Origin: an uncultured Oscillospiraceae bacterium
Lineage (GTDB): Bacteria > Bacillota > Clostridia > Oscillospirales > Oscillospiraceae
Length of the DNA: 64,000 nucleotides
NCBI GenBank assembly: GCA_934591635.1
Contig: CAKTPI010000005.1
Coordinates: forward strand, 1-64,000
Reading direction: 5' to 3'
Position numbers and translations under genes: made by a program. This document shows positions 42,744 through 52,031 of this stretch, piece by piece. The notes under the pieces were generated by a model. The model saw only the letters and a program-made list of their open reading frames with translations, ran no database searches and had not been told where the DNA came from. How positions within the stretch are numbered: position 1 is the first letter of the stretch; every line of letters starts with the position of its first letter.

Positions 42744-43106
42744 ATGCTAACACCCAAACAGATCGCCTATGAGGTGACCCGCTGCCTGGATTCCAAGAAA
42801 GGCTTGGATATTAAGCTGCTGAAAATCGGCAAGGTCAGCAGTTTGGCGGATTATTTTCTTATTTGCACCGGCACCTCCAATACCCACGTTAAGACCCTGT
42901 GTGATTATGCCGAGTATACCATGGAGCAGCTGGGAGAACCGATGCTGGGCCGGGAAGGGCACCGGGGCAACAGCTGGGAACTGCTGGATTTTGGGACGAT
43001 TGTTGTCCACATTTTCACTGAGGAAGCCCGAAAATTCTATGATTTGGAGCGGCTGTGGGCAGATGCCGAAGCAGTGAACCTGAACGAAATCATTATCGCC
43101 GAATAA
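42744..43106 (+). CDS. rsfS: Ribosomal silencing factor RsfS
   Basis: 120 residues of the RsfS/Iojap family, which binds uL14 and blocks 30S-50S joining in starvation. Motifs: ADYFLICTGTSNTHVKTL near 33 and LLDFGTIVVHIFTEEAR near 82. The ATG at 42744 follows AAAGGAG. It closes the yhbY-nadD/yqeK-rsfS string conserved in Firmicutes; leuS follows after 26 bases. Confidence 0.95.
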   Translation: MLTPKQIAYEVTRCLDSKKGLDIKLLKIGKVSSLADYFLICTGTSNTHVKTLCDYAEYTMEQLGEPMLGREGHRGNSWELLDFGTIVVHIFTEEARKFYDLERLWADAEAVNLNEIIIAE

Positions 43107-43132
43107 GGCGGTTTTAGGAAGGACTGTTCATC

Positions 43133-45556
43133 ATGAACTACGATTTTGCAGAAATCGAGCAAAAGTGGCACAAATACTGGCAGGAGCATGATACCTTCCA
43201 CACCGATGTGTGGGATTTCTCCAAGCCCAAGTATTATGTGCTGGATATGTTCCCCTATCCTTCCGGTGTGGGCCTCCATGCCGGTCACCCCGAGGGCTAT
43301 ACCGCAACGGATATCATGTCCCGAATGAAGCGGATGCAGGGCTACAACGTGCTGCACCCCATGGGCTATGACTCCTTCGGCCTGCCCGCCGAGCAGTACG
43401 CCGTGTCCACCGGCCACCACCCCGACGGCTTTACCCAGGAGAATATCAAGACCTTCTCCAAACAGCTCCAGGAGCTGGGCTTTGACTACGACTGGTCGAA
43501 GATGATTGCCACCTCCGACCCCTCCTTCTATAAGTGGACCCAGTGGATTTTCAAGCAGCTGTATGAGGCTGGCTATGCCAAGCGCATTGAGATGCCCGTC
43601 AACTGGTGCGAAGAGCTGGGCACCGTGCTTTCCAACGATGAGGTCATCGACGGCAAGTCCGAGCGGGGCGGCTACCCGGTTGTGAAGAAGAATATGATGC
43701 AGTGGGTCATTGACCAGCCCGCCTTTGCAGAGAAGCTGCTGGAAGGCCTGAATGAAATCGACTGGCCCGAATCCACCAAGGAAATCCAGCGCAACTGGAT
43801 TGGCAAGTCCACCGGCGTAGAGGTGGATTTCCGGCTGGTGGGCGGCGGCGACTTCTCCATCTACACCACCTGCATTGAAACCATCTATGGCATCACCTTC
43901 ATGGTGCTGGCACCGGATGGGAAGATTGTCCAGGATTTGATGGACAGGGTGGAGAACCGGGAAGAGGTTCAGGCCTACATTGACGAGACTGTGAAAAAGA
44001 GCGACATGGACCGCACCGAGCTGAACAAGGGCAAAACCGGCTGCCCCCTGAAGGGTGTGTATGCCATCAACCCCGTCAACGGCAAGCAGGTGCCGGTGTT
44101 CATCGGCGATTTTGTCCTGGCAAGCTACGGCACCGGTGCGGTTATGGCAGTGCCCAGCCACGACCAGCGGGACTTCGAGTATGCCATTGCCCACAATATC
44201 CCCATGATTCAGGTAATCGAGGGCCGGGACGTGTCCCAGTGCGCCTTTGAAAAGCAGGACTATCTGGGCAAGGGCTGCCGCCTGTGCAATTCCGAGGAGT
44301 TCACCGGCCTGACCGTGGAGGAAGCCAAGGAAGCCATTACCGAAAAGCTGGAAAAGATGGGTGTCGCCCGCCGGAAGGTGAACTATCACTTCCGGGAGTG
44401 GATTTTTGCCCGCCAGCGCTACTGGGGCGAGCCGGTTCCCTGCGTGTACACCCAGGACGGCAGGATTTATTTCGTCCCCGATGAAGAGCTGCCGGTGATT
44501 CTGCCGGAGCTGGAGGATTACAAGGGCAAAAACGGCCAGGCCCCCCTGGAAAATGCCACCGAATGGAAGCAGTATGATGCCCATGGCATCAAGGGCACCC
44601 GAGAGACCTCTACCATGCCCGGCTCCGCCGGTTCCTCCTGGTACTATATGCGCTATATCGACCCCAGGAACGACAAGGAGTTCTGCAACCAGGAGCTGCT
44701 GAAGCACTGGATGCCCGTTGACCTGTATGTGGGCGGCCCGGAGCACGCCGTGGGCCACCTGATGTACTCCCGGATATGGAACCGGTTCCTCTATGACCAG
44801 GGCCTGTCCCCGGTGAAGGAGCCCTTCCGGAAGCTGGTGCACCAGGGCATGATTCTGGGTGAGAACGGCATCAAGATGGGCAAGCGCTTCCCCGAGTATG
44901 TGGTCAACCCCAGCGATATTGTCCGGGAGTACGGTGCCGATACCCTGCGGCTGTATGAGATGTTCATGGGCCCCCTGGAGGTTTCCAAGCCCTGGAGCGC
45001 CCAGGGTGTTGCCGGTGCCAAGAAGTTCATCAACCGTGTTTGGAATTTCTTCACCGAGAGCGCCAACATCACCCGGGAAAATGACGGCAAGCTGACCAAG
45101 ATTTATCACCAGACCGTGAAGAAGGTCACCTCTGACTTTGAATCCCTGGGCTTCAATACTGCCATTGCCCAGATGATGGTCTTTGTCAACGAGGTCTATA
45201 AAAACGGCACCTGCCCCCAGGAATATGCCGAGGGCTTTGTGAAGATGATTTCCTGCATCATCCCCCATGTGGGCGAGGAGATGTGGCAGCTCCTGGGCCA
45301 TGACAATACCATTGCCTATGAGCCCTGGCCCACCTACAGCGAGGAAAAGTGCAAGGATCAGGAGGTCACCATGGCCGTCCAGATTAACGGCAAGATGCGT
45401 GGCACCGTGGTGATGGATGCCGACCTGGACAATGACACCGTGGTCAAAAATGTGCTGGCCGACGAGAAAATTGCCCGCTTCCTGGAAAAGCAGGGGGGCA
45501 GTGTGGTCAAGACCATTGTGGTTAAGAATAAGCTGGTCAACCTGATTGTAAAGTGA
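43133..45556 (+). CDS. leuS: Leucyl-tRNA synthetase
   Basis: 807 residues, class I. The HIGH-like motif is in YPSGVGLHAGHPEG (about residues 43-56). The editing domain begins near 215 (FSIYTTCIETIYG, then GAVMAVPSHDQRD near 340). The usual KMSKS loop reads IKMGKRFPEY near 580, lacking the second serine. C-terminal anticodon-binding and LeuRS-specific domains follow. Codons are strongly C-ending. It is likely cotranscribed from upstream. A leader RNA was not seen. Confidence 0.95.
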   Translation: MNYDFAEIEQKWHKYWQEHDTFHTDVWDFSKPKYYVLDMFPYPSGVGLHAGHPEGYTATDIMSRMKRMQGYNVLHPMGYDSFGLPAEQYAVSTGHHPDGFTQENIKTFSKQLQELGFDYDWSKMIATSDPSFYKWTQWIFKQLYEAGYAKRIEMPVNWCEELGTVLSNDEVIDGKSERGGYPVVKKNMMQWVIDQPAFAEKLLEGLNEIDWPESTKEIQRNWIGKSTGVEVDFRLVGGGDFSIYTTCIETIYGITFMVLAPDGKIVQDLMDRVENREEVQAYIDETVKKSDMDRTELNKGKTGCPLKGVYAINPVNGKQVPVFIGDFVLASYGTGAVMAVPSHDQRDFEYAIAHNIPMIQVIEGRDVSQCAFEKQDYLGKGCRLCNSEEFTGLTVEEAKEAITEKLEKMGVARRKVNYHFREWIFARQRYWGEPVPCVYTQDGRIYFVPDEELPVILPELEDYKGKNGQAPLENATEWKQYDAHGIKGTRETSTMPGSAGSSWYYMRYIDPRNDKEFCNQELLKHWMPVDLYVGGPEHAVGHLMYSRIWNRFLYDQGLSPVKEPFRKLVHQGMILGENGIKMGKRFPEYVVNPSDIVREYGADTLRLYEMFMGPLEVSKPWSAQGVAGAKKFINRVWNFFTESANITRENDGKLTKIYHQTVKKVTSDFESLGFNTAIAQMMVFVNEVYKNGTCPQEYAEGFVKMISCIIPHVGEEMWQLLGHDNTIAYEPWPTYSEEKCKDQEVTMAVQINGKMRGTVVMDADLDNDTVVKNVLADEKIARFLEKQGGSVVKTIVVKNKLVNLIVK

Positions 45557-45625
45557 CCGTTTGGCCTCCCCGGGAGGGCGGGAAAATCCGCTGCGCAAAA
45601 AATTTGTAAAACGCAAGGATTTTCC

Positions 45626-45654
45626 TTGACATTTGGGGAGGTAGCCTTTATAAT
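45626..45654 (+). promoter_or_regulatory. Strong promoter of rpsU
   Basis: TTGACA (45626-45631), 17 bases, TATAAT (45649-45654). A leader of about 60 bases with a small GCATCC/GGATGC hairpin (about 45678-45703) lies between it and rpsU. Confidence 0.85.
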
Positions 45655-45721
45655 GGTAAAAGCCGATAAGGCCCTGAAAGCATCCTGGACATAGCCGGAT
45701 GCGTCGGAGGGAGGGAAAACA

Positions 45722-45904
45722 ATGTCTGAAATTCGCGTTAAGGAGAATGAGTCTCTGGAGAGTGCTCTGCGTCGTTTTAAGCGCAGCTGTGCCAAGGAGG
45801 GCGTCATCGCCGAGGTCAAGAAGCGCGAGCATTATGTCAGCCCCAGTCTGAAGCGTAAGCAGAAGTCTGAAGCTGCCCGCAAGAACAAGAGAAAGTTCTA
45901 CTAA
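45722..45904 (+). CDS. rpsU: Small ribosomal subunit protein bS21
   Basis: 60 residues, very basic C-terminus ([17 protein letters not shown]), typical of bS21, which sits near the anti-Shine-Dalgarno region of 16S rRNA. Strong promoter, GGAGGG ribosome-binding site and its own terminator make it an independent, highly expressed gene. Confidence 0.97.
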   Translation: MSEIRVKENESLESALRRFKRSCAKEGVIAEVKKREHYVSPSLKRKQKSEAARKNKRKFY

Positions 45905-45925
45905 TATCCCTCTTGATTAGTGCTC

Positions 45926-45959
45926 AAATCCCCTCTGGATTCGTTTCCAGAGGGGATTT
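45926..45959. terminator. Terminator of rpsU, bidirectional
   Basis: A perfect 14-bp stem AAATCCCCTCTGGA (45926-45939) with its complement (45946-45959) and a six-base loop. T-rich outward on both strands, so it also serves the convergent VanZ-like gene. Confidence 0.9.
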
Positions 45960-45976
45960 CCTGTGTTATCGTGAAG

Positions 45977-46567
45977 TTACTTAAGAATAATATTCCACAA
46001 GATGGAGGAAACAAAGGGCTGTAAGAAGAACATGATTGCAGCAGTAGCTCCACAAATGATGTAAAAATCTCTCTTACTGGGAGCTGAGAGAATGTGATTG
46101 GAAAAATTATTCGTTATGCGCTTTGCAATGTAATATCCTAGCATTGTACCGACCGTGTTGGTAATGAGGTCGTTAACATCCGTGGTTCTGAAGGTAAAAA
46201 GCTGTGACAACTCAATGATGCAGCTTGCGGTCAATCCTGTTAATACTGTTTTTTGCTCGCTCCGGAAATTGTCCCACAGAACTGGCAGGAAAAACCCAAA
46301 GGGCACAAAAAGCAGCACATTCAGACAGGCATTTTTAATATCCGGGATAATATCTACAAAGGGGATAAGATTAATGCCCAGGTCAAATGTGATGAAGGAG
46401 ATATTTGGAAAACCGACCAGTGCAAGTATTGCAGCGAGATAGAATCCAAATATTGTGTAAAAAGCAGTACGTTTCCAGTTGTGCAGGTAGCAGGCATTCA
46501 GGATCAGGAAAAAAGGGATGAGATAAATTCCCGCTGCGGCCAATTCAATCAAAGTATTGCGTATCAT
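45977..46567 (-). CDS. VanZ-like family membrane protein
   Basis: 196 residues with about five hydrophobic segments. The VanZ-like pattern is seen: NLIPFVDI near residue 65, NVLLFVPFGFFLPVL near 84, and IELSQLFTFRTTDVNDLITNTVGTMLGY near 138-165. VanZ gives low teicoplanin resistance in enterococci; most relatives have no known role. It is preceded by GGGAGG and ends at the rpsU terminator. Confidence 0.85.
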   Translation of the reverse strand: MIRNTLIELAAAGIYLIPFFLILNACYLHNWKRTAFYTIFGFYLAAILALVGFPNISFITFDLGINLIPFVDIIPDIKNACLNVLLFVPFGFFLPVLWDNFRSEQKTVLTGLTASCIIELSQLFTFRTTDVNDLITNTVGTMLGYYIAKRITNNFSNHILSAPSKRDFYIICGATAAIMFFLQPFVSSILWNIILK

Positions 46568-46705
46568 CTTTAAAATTACCTCCCATATATTTCTTTAAAA
46601 GCCGCGTTGATTATAGAAAAAATCCTTTTAAGAAACAAGTGTGGGGGGAATTAAGAATTCTTTAATGGATTGGCCGAAGGAAATGTGTTCCACGTTCTTT
46701 TCGTG

Positions 46706-46737
46706 AAAAGCCCTGCTTTCCCAAAAGTGAGGCTTTT
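46706..46737 (-). terminator. Possible terminator after the ThrE-like gene
   Basis: AAAAGCC and GGCTTTT (arms at 46737-46731 and 46712-46706 on the minus strand) with an 18-base spacer. T-rich tail is short. Confidence 0.5.
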
Positions 46738-46740
46738 TAT

Positions 46741-47973
46741 CTAAGAGCGTTTTTTGATCTCTCTCCAAGTGTAGCTTAACCGGACGATTGTTGAAACCAA
46801 CAGTACCCCGACTGCCATCACACCGGCGATTGCACCGGTATGCGCTCCCTGGGCAGCAAATTGTTCCATGTTGCCATGAACGGCATAATACATGGTGTAG
46901 TAAATTCCGGCACCCGGAATCAGCGGAAAAAGAGAAACAACCAGATAAGAGATAGCCGGATATTTTCTGACCCGTGCCATTACTTCTGCATAAACAGAGG
47001 CAAAGAAAGCTCCGGAAAAGTAAGCAAACATCTCGTCGCCGCTGGCTTTGAGAATCAGATCAAAGGCAATCCAAGTTGCTACGCCCCCAATGGCACACAG
47101 AAGTCCGCCGGGGCCATGGATGTTAAAAAGAATGGAAAAGCCAATGCAGCCGACCAGCGTCCCCAGTGAGGTGACGAGCAGCGAATTGTGCAGAGAGACC
47201 AAATTGCGGGGGGTGCCCCAGAACGCGGTAACGGTATTCCAGGCAACTGCTGTGCCCAGCGCCATTCCCATGGAAATAAGAAGCACCTGAACAAACCGGG
47301 TGATGCCGGAATTAGTATCGCCGTAAATGATGTCGCGCATGGCATTTGTAAACAGCAAGCCTGGTACCAGAATCATCAGAGCACCAATAATAACACTGTT
47401 TACGTTTTGTACAATCCCGTGGGTGTTTAGTCCGTAGGCAAGCAAAGACATGAAAAAGGCGGAGAAAATTGTCTCAAAAAAGGGATTAACCTTCATTCTA
47501 TCCATAAACCGATTCAGGACTCCACCCAAAATGCCGCATAACCCGGATAGGATGATGTCGCCACCTCGGCATCCAAACAGGACTGCAAAGCCAAGCGCGC
47601 CAAGAAAATTGCCAAAAAGATAGACAGGGAAGGAATAATAGGGAATGGATTTGCGAACCTGGTCGAGCCATTGCATGGCTTCTCCCGGGGTCGGGTGACT
47701 GCTGCAAATATGACGGCTCAAAGCATTCAGCTTCTCCACTGCGTCCAGGTTATTTCCGTGGTATCCGATGCGGCGCATTCGTGTGATTGGTTCTCCGTCC
47801 TCTGTCAGAATACTGACCATCAGATAGTTTGGAATAGAGAAAACTTCCGCAGAAATCCCGTAGCTGGCAATAATCCGCGCCATGCTGTCCTCAATCCGGA
47901 AGGTTTCAGCTCCGCTCATGGAGAGCTCATACCCCAAATCTGCAGCCAGATCCATGATTGTGTTATAATCCAT
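46741..47973 (-). CDS. Threonine/serine exporter ThrE family, fused form
   Basis: 410 residues. The N-terminal domain (DUF1212 type) has ADLGYELSMSGAETFRIEDSM; the C-terminal domain has about ten helices, with GNFLGALGFAVLFGCRG, GALMILVPGLLFTNAMRDI and SLFPLIPGAGIYY. This order matches fused ThrE exporters; E. coli has two separate proteins. The start at 47973 follows GAGGGG and overlaps the upstream glycosyltransferase stop by 11 bases, so the pair is coupled. Confidence 0.88.
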   Translation of the reverse strand: MDYNTIMDLAADLGYELSMSGAETFRIEDSMARIIASYGISAEVFSIPNYLMVSILTEDGEPITRMRRIGYHGNNLDAVEKLNALSRHICSSHPTPGEAMQWLDQVRKSIPYYSFPVYLFGNFLGALGFAVLFGCRGGDIILSGLCGILGGVLNRFMDRMKVNPFFETIFSAFFMSLLAYGLNTHGIVQNVNSVIIGALMILVPGLLFTNAMRDIIYGDTNSGITRFVQVLLISMGMALGTAVAWNTVTAFWGTPRNLVSLHNSLLVTSLGTLVGCIGFSILFNIHGPGGLLCAIGGVATWIAFDLILKASGDEMFAYFSGAFFASVYAEVMARVRKYPAISYLVVSLFPLIPGAGIYYTMYYAVHGNMEQFAAQGAHTGAIAGVMAVGVLLVSTIVRLSYTWREIKKRS

Positions 47974-48922
47974 AATGCCCCTCGTCTTCTGGAATGATAA
48001 TTTCCTTTGCAATATAGATAGGGCGGTTTTTGCTCTGCTCAAAAGAACGTCCCACATACTCGCCGATGATGCCGATGCAGAATAGCTGCACGCTGGCAAA
48101 GAAGAGAATCAGCAGGACGATTGTAGCATAACCGGGAACGTTAATTCCCCATATCAGTTTTTGGAGTAAAACGACAACCAAGTACAGCGCAGCAATGATG
48201 CCTGTCGCACCACCAAGCCAGGTGGCCAGACGCAGTGGAGCAGTGGAAAATCCGATGATGCCCTCAATAGCGTAGTTCAGCAGCTTACCAAAGCTCCATT
48301 TAGTGGCACCGTGGGCACGTGCACAGGCCGTATAGGGAATAAACTTGGTGTTATAACCGACCCAAGCGAAGATGCCTTTGGAGAACCGGTGATATTCGCC
48401 GAGTTCCAGAATGCTGTCCCGTACACTGCGGCGGAAGGTACGGAAATCGCTGGCTTCCGGCTGAAGCGCAACATCGGAGAGCCTGTTGATAATTTTATAA
48501 AAGCTCTTTTTCAAAAAGGAAAGGACTTTTCCCTCACTTCGCCGATCCTGGAATGCCGCTACCACATCGTAATCCGGATTTTTATCCAGGAAGGCTACCA
48601 TATCCCGCACGATTTCCGGGCGCTGCTGCAGGTCTGCGTCAATGAGGCTGATATAGTCTCCACTGGCATGCTGCAAACCGGCATAAAGGGCGGATTCCTT
48701 TCCAAAGTTGCGGGAAAAGGAAATAATCTTTACTGGGCATTTCCCGCTGGAATATATTTTTTTTAGCTGATGTAGTGTGGCATCCTGGCTGCCGTCGTCT
48801 ACAAAAATGATCTCATAGGTGTATCCGCATCCCTGGAAGGCCTTAATGGTTTCCTCCTGAAAAAGTGCCACATTCTCTGCTTCGTTGTAGCACGGGACAA
48901 CCAGTGATAATTTCATGTTCAT
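47963..48922 (-). CDS. Glycosyltransferase family 2, GtrB/DPM1-like
   Basis: 319 residues. GT-A fold with LVVPCYNEAENV (residue 6), VDDGSQD (about 40) and DADLQQRPEIV (about 95). Two C-terminal helices near residues 235 and 270 anchor it to the membrane. The family moves a sugar to polyprenyl phosphate. Start codons near 48922 and 48916 are both possible. Minus-strand promoter TTGACG (48975-48970), 17 bases, TAAAAT (48952-48947). Confidence 0.87.
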   Translation of the reverse strand: MNMKLSLVVPCYNEAENVALFQEETIKAFQGCGYTYEIIFVDDGSQDATLHQLKKIYSSGKCPVKIISFSRNFGKESALYAGLQHASGDYISLIDADLQQRPEIVRDMVAFLDKNPDYDVVAAFQDRRSEGKVLSFLKKSFYKIINRLSDVALQPEASDFRTFRRSVRDSILELGEYHRFSKGIFAWVGYNTKFIPYTACARAHGATKWSFGKLLNYAIEGIIGFSTAPLRLATWLGGATGIIAALYLVVVLLQKLIWGINVPGYATIVLLILFFASVQLFCIGIIGEYVGRSFEQSKNRPIYIAKEIIIPEDEGHYGL

Positions 48923-49024
48923 CAACTCGTTTCCGAAATTTTAATCATTTTAATCCATTTTTGGCAATGCGTCAAGAGAATAACCGATTGCTTAACAGAA
49001 ATGTTTTGAAATGGAAAAAACTTA

Positions 49025-49289
49025 TTGACAAAGATGGGAAACCGAAGTAGTATAGAGCAATAAACATGTTGAACGGGAGGAGCGGCGTTTTCCCACCTCA
49101 GAGAGTGTGCGGCTGGTGAAAGCACATGGCAGGGGAGCGCGGCAGGTCGCCCGGGAGTGGATTGCCTGAAACTTTTCAGTAGGGCAGTACGGGTATGCCC
49201 GTTACAGCACAAGAGTGCCTGGTTATCCGGGAATTCAGGTGGTACCGCGGATTTTTCGCCCTGAGTCAGTTTTGACTCAGGGCGTTTTT
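49025..49289 (+). ncRNA. T-box leader of valS (tRNA-responsive riboswitch)
   Basis: Promoter TTGACA (49025-49030) and TAGTAT (49048-49053) precede it. The conserved AGAGAG and GGCTGGTGAAAG of stem I lie at about 49101-49124. GTC at 49146-49148 is in the expected specifier position, a valine codon (inference). The T-box GGTGGTACCGCGG is at 49238-49250; UGGT fits a tRNA whose discriminator is A, as in tRNA-Val. The terminator CGCCCTGAGTCA/TGACTCAGGGCG (49257-49284) and TTTTT follow. Uncharged tRNA-Val would favour the antiterminator. Confidence 0.92.
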
Positions 49290-49309
49290 GGTTCTGAAAG
49301 GAGATTAAA

Positions 49310-51952
49310 ATGGCAAGAGAATTACCAAAGGTGTACGAGCCTCAGAATGTGGAGACTCGGATTTATGACATGTGGCAAAAGGGCGGTTTTTTTCACGCAG
49401 AGCGTGATGAGCATAAAAAGCCCTTCACGATTGTGATGCCCCCTCCCAATGTCACCGGCCAGCTGCACATGGGTCACGCCATGGACGCAACTATGCAGGA
49501 TACCCTCATTCGCTTCAAGAGAATGCAGGGCTACAACGCCCTGTGGATTCCCGGCGTTGACCACGCCGGCATCGCCACCCAGACTAAGGTGGAGGAGGAG
49601 CTCCGGGTCAAGGAGGGCCTGACCCGCTATGACCTGGGCCGTGAAAAATTCCTGGAACGGGTGTGGGACTGGAAGCGCCAGTACGGCAACCGCATCGTGG
49701 AGCAGCAGAAAAAGCTGGGCGCCAGCTGCGACTGGGACCGCGCCCGCTTCACCATGGACGAGGGTTGCTCCAAGGCCGTCCGGGAGGTGTTCGTCTCCCT
49801 GTATGAAAAGGGCCTCATCTATAAGGGCAGCCGCATCATCAACTGGTGCCCCCACTGCGTCACCGCTCTGAGTGATGTCGAGGTGGAATATGTGGATAAG
49901 CCCGGCCACCTGTGGCACATCCGCTACCCTCTGGCCGATGGCACTGGCGAGGTCATTGTGGCTACTACCCGGCCGGAAACCATGCTGGGCGACAGCGGCG
50001 TGTGCGTCAACCCCAATGACGACCGCTATAAGGCCATCGTGGGCAAGAAGGTGATTCTGCCCCTGGTGAACAAGGAAATTCCCGTGGTGGCCGATGACTA
50101 TGCCGAGATGGAGTTCGGCACCGGCTGCGTCAAGATGACTCCCGCCCACGACCCCAACGACTTTGAGGTTGGCCTGCGCCATAACCTGGAGGTTATCCGG
50201 GTGCTGGACGACAACGGCAAGGTCAACGAGCTGGGCGGCAAGTACCAGGGCCTTGACCGTTACGAAGCCCGCAAGCAGATTGTCAAAGACCTGGAAGAGG
50301 GCGGGTATCTCGTGAAGGTGGAGGATTACTCCCACAACGTGGGCACCTGCTCCCGCTGCCACAACGATGTGGAGCCCATTATCTCCGCCCAGTGGTTCGT
50401 GAAGATGAAGCCCATGGCCGAGGAGGCCATCCGGGTGGTGAAGGACGGCGAAACCAAGTTCGTTCCCGACCGGTTCAGCAAGACCTACCTCAACTGGATG
50501 GAAAATGTCCGTGACTGGTGTATTTCCCGTCAGCTGTGGTGGGGGCACCAGATTCCAGCCTGGACCTGCGCCGACTGCGGCCACATCACCGTGTCCCGGC
50601 AGGATGCCTGCCAGTGTGAGAAGTGCGGCAGCACCCATATCGAGCGGGATCCCGATGTGCTGGACACCTGGTTCTCCTCCGCTCTGTGGCCCTTCGAGAC
50701 CTTGGGCTGGCCGGAAAAGACCCCTGACCTGGATTACTTCTATCCCACCGATGTGCTGGTCACCGGCTACGATATTATCTTCTTCTGGGTTGCCAGAATG
50801 ATTTTCTCCGGTTGTGAGCACACCGGCAAGACCCCCTTCCACACCGTGCTGATTCACGGCCTGGTGCGGGACGACAAGGGTCGCAAGATGAGTAAGTCCC
50901 TGGGCAACGGCATTGATCCTCTGGAAATGATTGACAAGTACGGCTGCGATGCCCTGCGCATGAACATGGTCACTAGCAATTCCCCCGGCAACGATACGCG
51001 CTTCTATGTGGAGCGGTGCGAGGCCATGCGCAACTTTGCCAACAAGCTGTGGAATGCCTCTCGCTATGTCATGATGAACCTGAACGATGATTCCGTCAAC
51101 CGGCTCCCTGCCATGGACAAGCTGGAAATCTCCGACAAGTGGGTGCTCTCCAAGCTCAATACCCTCATTGCCGAGGTCACCGAGAATCTGGAAAAGTATG
51201 AGCTGGGTGTGGCTGTCCAGAAGGTGTACGATTTCATCTGGGACACCTACTGCGACTGGTATATCGAGCTGACCAAGGCCCGCCTGTACGGCGAGGATGC
51301 CGAGCGGAAGCAGACTGCCATCCAGGTGCTGGTGTATGTGCTGGATCAGGTGCTGCGGTTGCTGCACCCCTTCATGCCCTTCATCACCGAGGAAATCTGG
51401 CAGAGCCTGCCTCACGAGGGCCCTGCGCTGATTGTGGCTGCCTGGCCTCAGTACCGGGAAGACCTGGCCTTCGGCGAGGAGGAGTCCCACATGGAGTCCG
51501 TCATGAACGCCATCCGTTCCATCCGCAACCGCCGTGCCGAGATGAACGTGCCCCCCTCCAAGAAGGCAGCGCTGTATGTGCTGACCTCCAAGCCCCAGGT
51601 GTTTACCGAGGGCGAGGGCTTCATTCAGCGTCTGGCCTATGCCGACAGCATGACCCTGCTGTATGCAGAGCCGGAAAACCTCAATGGCATGGTCACCTGC
51701 GCCACCGCCGATGCAAAGCTCTATATCCCCATGGGACAGCTGGTGGATGTGGCGAAGGAGCTGGAGCGCATCAACAAGGAGCTGGACAAGGCCAGAAAGA
51801 ATCTGGCATCCCTGGAGGGCAAGCTCTCCAACGAGAGCTTCGTCTCCCGTGCGCCGGAGGCTGTGGTGGCTGCCGAGCGTGCAAAGGCACAGAAGGCCCG
51901 GGATTTGATTGTCAGCCTGGAAGAAAGCCTGAAGGCCATGCAGGCACTGTAA
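49310..51952 (+). CDS. valS: Valyl-tRNA synthetase
   Basis: 880 residues, class I. The HIGH motif is PPNVTGQLHMGHAMD (about residues 43-57), the editing domain near 200-350, zinc-like cysteines CADCGH and CEKCGS near 418, and KMSKSLGNG near 530. A C-terminal coiled coil (about 805-880) fits ValRS. The ATG follows AAAGGAG. Regulation by the upstream T-box is clear. Codons are strongly C-ending, as in leuS. Confidence 0.97.
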   Translation: MARELPKVYEPQNVETRIYDMWQKGGFFHAERDEHKKPFTIVMPPPNVTGQLHMGHAMDATMQDTLIRFKRMQGYNALWIPGVDHAGIATQTKVEEELRVKEGLTRYDLGREKFLERVWDWKRQYGNRIVEQQKKLGASCDWDRARFTMDEGCSKAVREVFVSLYEKGLIYKGSRIINWCPHCVTALSDVEVEYVDKPGHLWHIRYPLADGTGEVIVATTRPETMLGDSGVCVNPNDDRYKAIVGKKVILPLVNKEIPVVADDYAEMEFGTGCVKMTPAHDPNDFEVGLRHNLEVIRVLDDNGKVNELGGKYQGLDRYEARKQIVKDLEEGGYLVKVEDYSHNVGTCSRCHNDVEPIISAQWFVKMKPMAEEAIRVVKDGETKFVPDRFSKTYLNWMENVRDWCISRQLWWGHQIPAWTCADCGHITVSRQDACQCEKCGSTHIERDPDVLDTWFSSALWPFETLGWPEKTPDLDYFYPTDVLVTGYDIIFFWVARMIFSGCEHTGKTPFHTVLIHGLVRDDKGRKMSKSLGNGIDPLEMIDKYGCDALRMNMVTSNSPGNDTRFYVERCEAMRNFANKLWNASRYVMMNLNDDSVNRLPAMDKLEISDKWVLSKLNTLIAEVTENLEKYELGVAVQKVYDFIWDTYCDWYIELTKARLYGEDAERKQTAIQVLVYVLDQVLRLLHPFMPFITEEIWQSLPHEGPALIVAAWPQYREDLAFGEEESHMESVMNAIRSIRNRRAEMNVPPSKKAALYVLTSKPQVFTEGEGFIQRLAYADSMTLLYAEPENLNGMVTCATADAKLYIPMGQLVDVAKELERINKELDKARKNLASLEGKLSNESFVSRAPEAVVAAERAKAQKARDLIVSLEESLKAMQAL

Positions 51953-51975
51953 AAAACCAGAAACAAGTGAACATG

Positions 51976-52005
51976 ATGCCCCGGCGGCGGAAGCGGCCGG
52001 GGCAT
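51976..52005 (+). terminator. Terminator after valS
   Basis: ATGCCCCGGC (51976-51985) and GCCGGGGCAT (51996-52005), a perfect 10-bp GC-rich stem; the tail TTTCC is short. Confidence 0.7.
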
Positions 52006-52031
52006 TTCCATAAAAAGAACAGGAGAAACGG

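Noticed and set aside
43037..45832. A minus-strand open frame of about 930 codons opposite leuS
   Set aside because: leuS is certain; the opposite frame lacks any recognisable domain and is caused by C-ending codon bias, which removes TTA, CTA and TCA and hence antisense stops.
46649..46666. AT-rich palindrome around GAATTC upstream of the VanZ-like and ThrE-like genes
   Set aside because: The imperfect arms, AT richness and lack of a promoter next to it make chance more likely.
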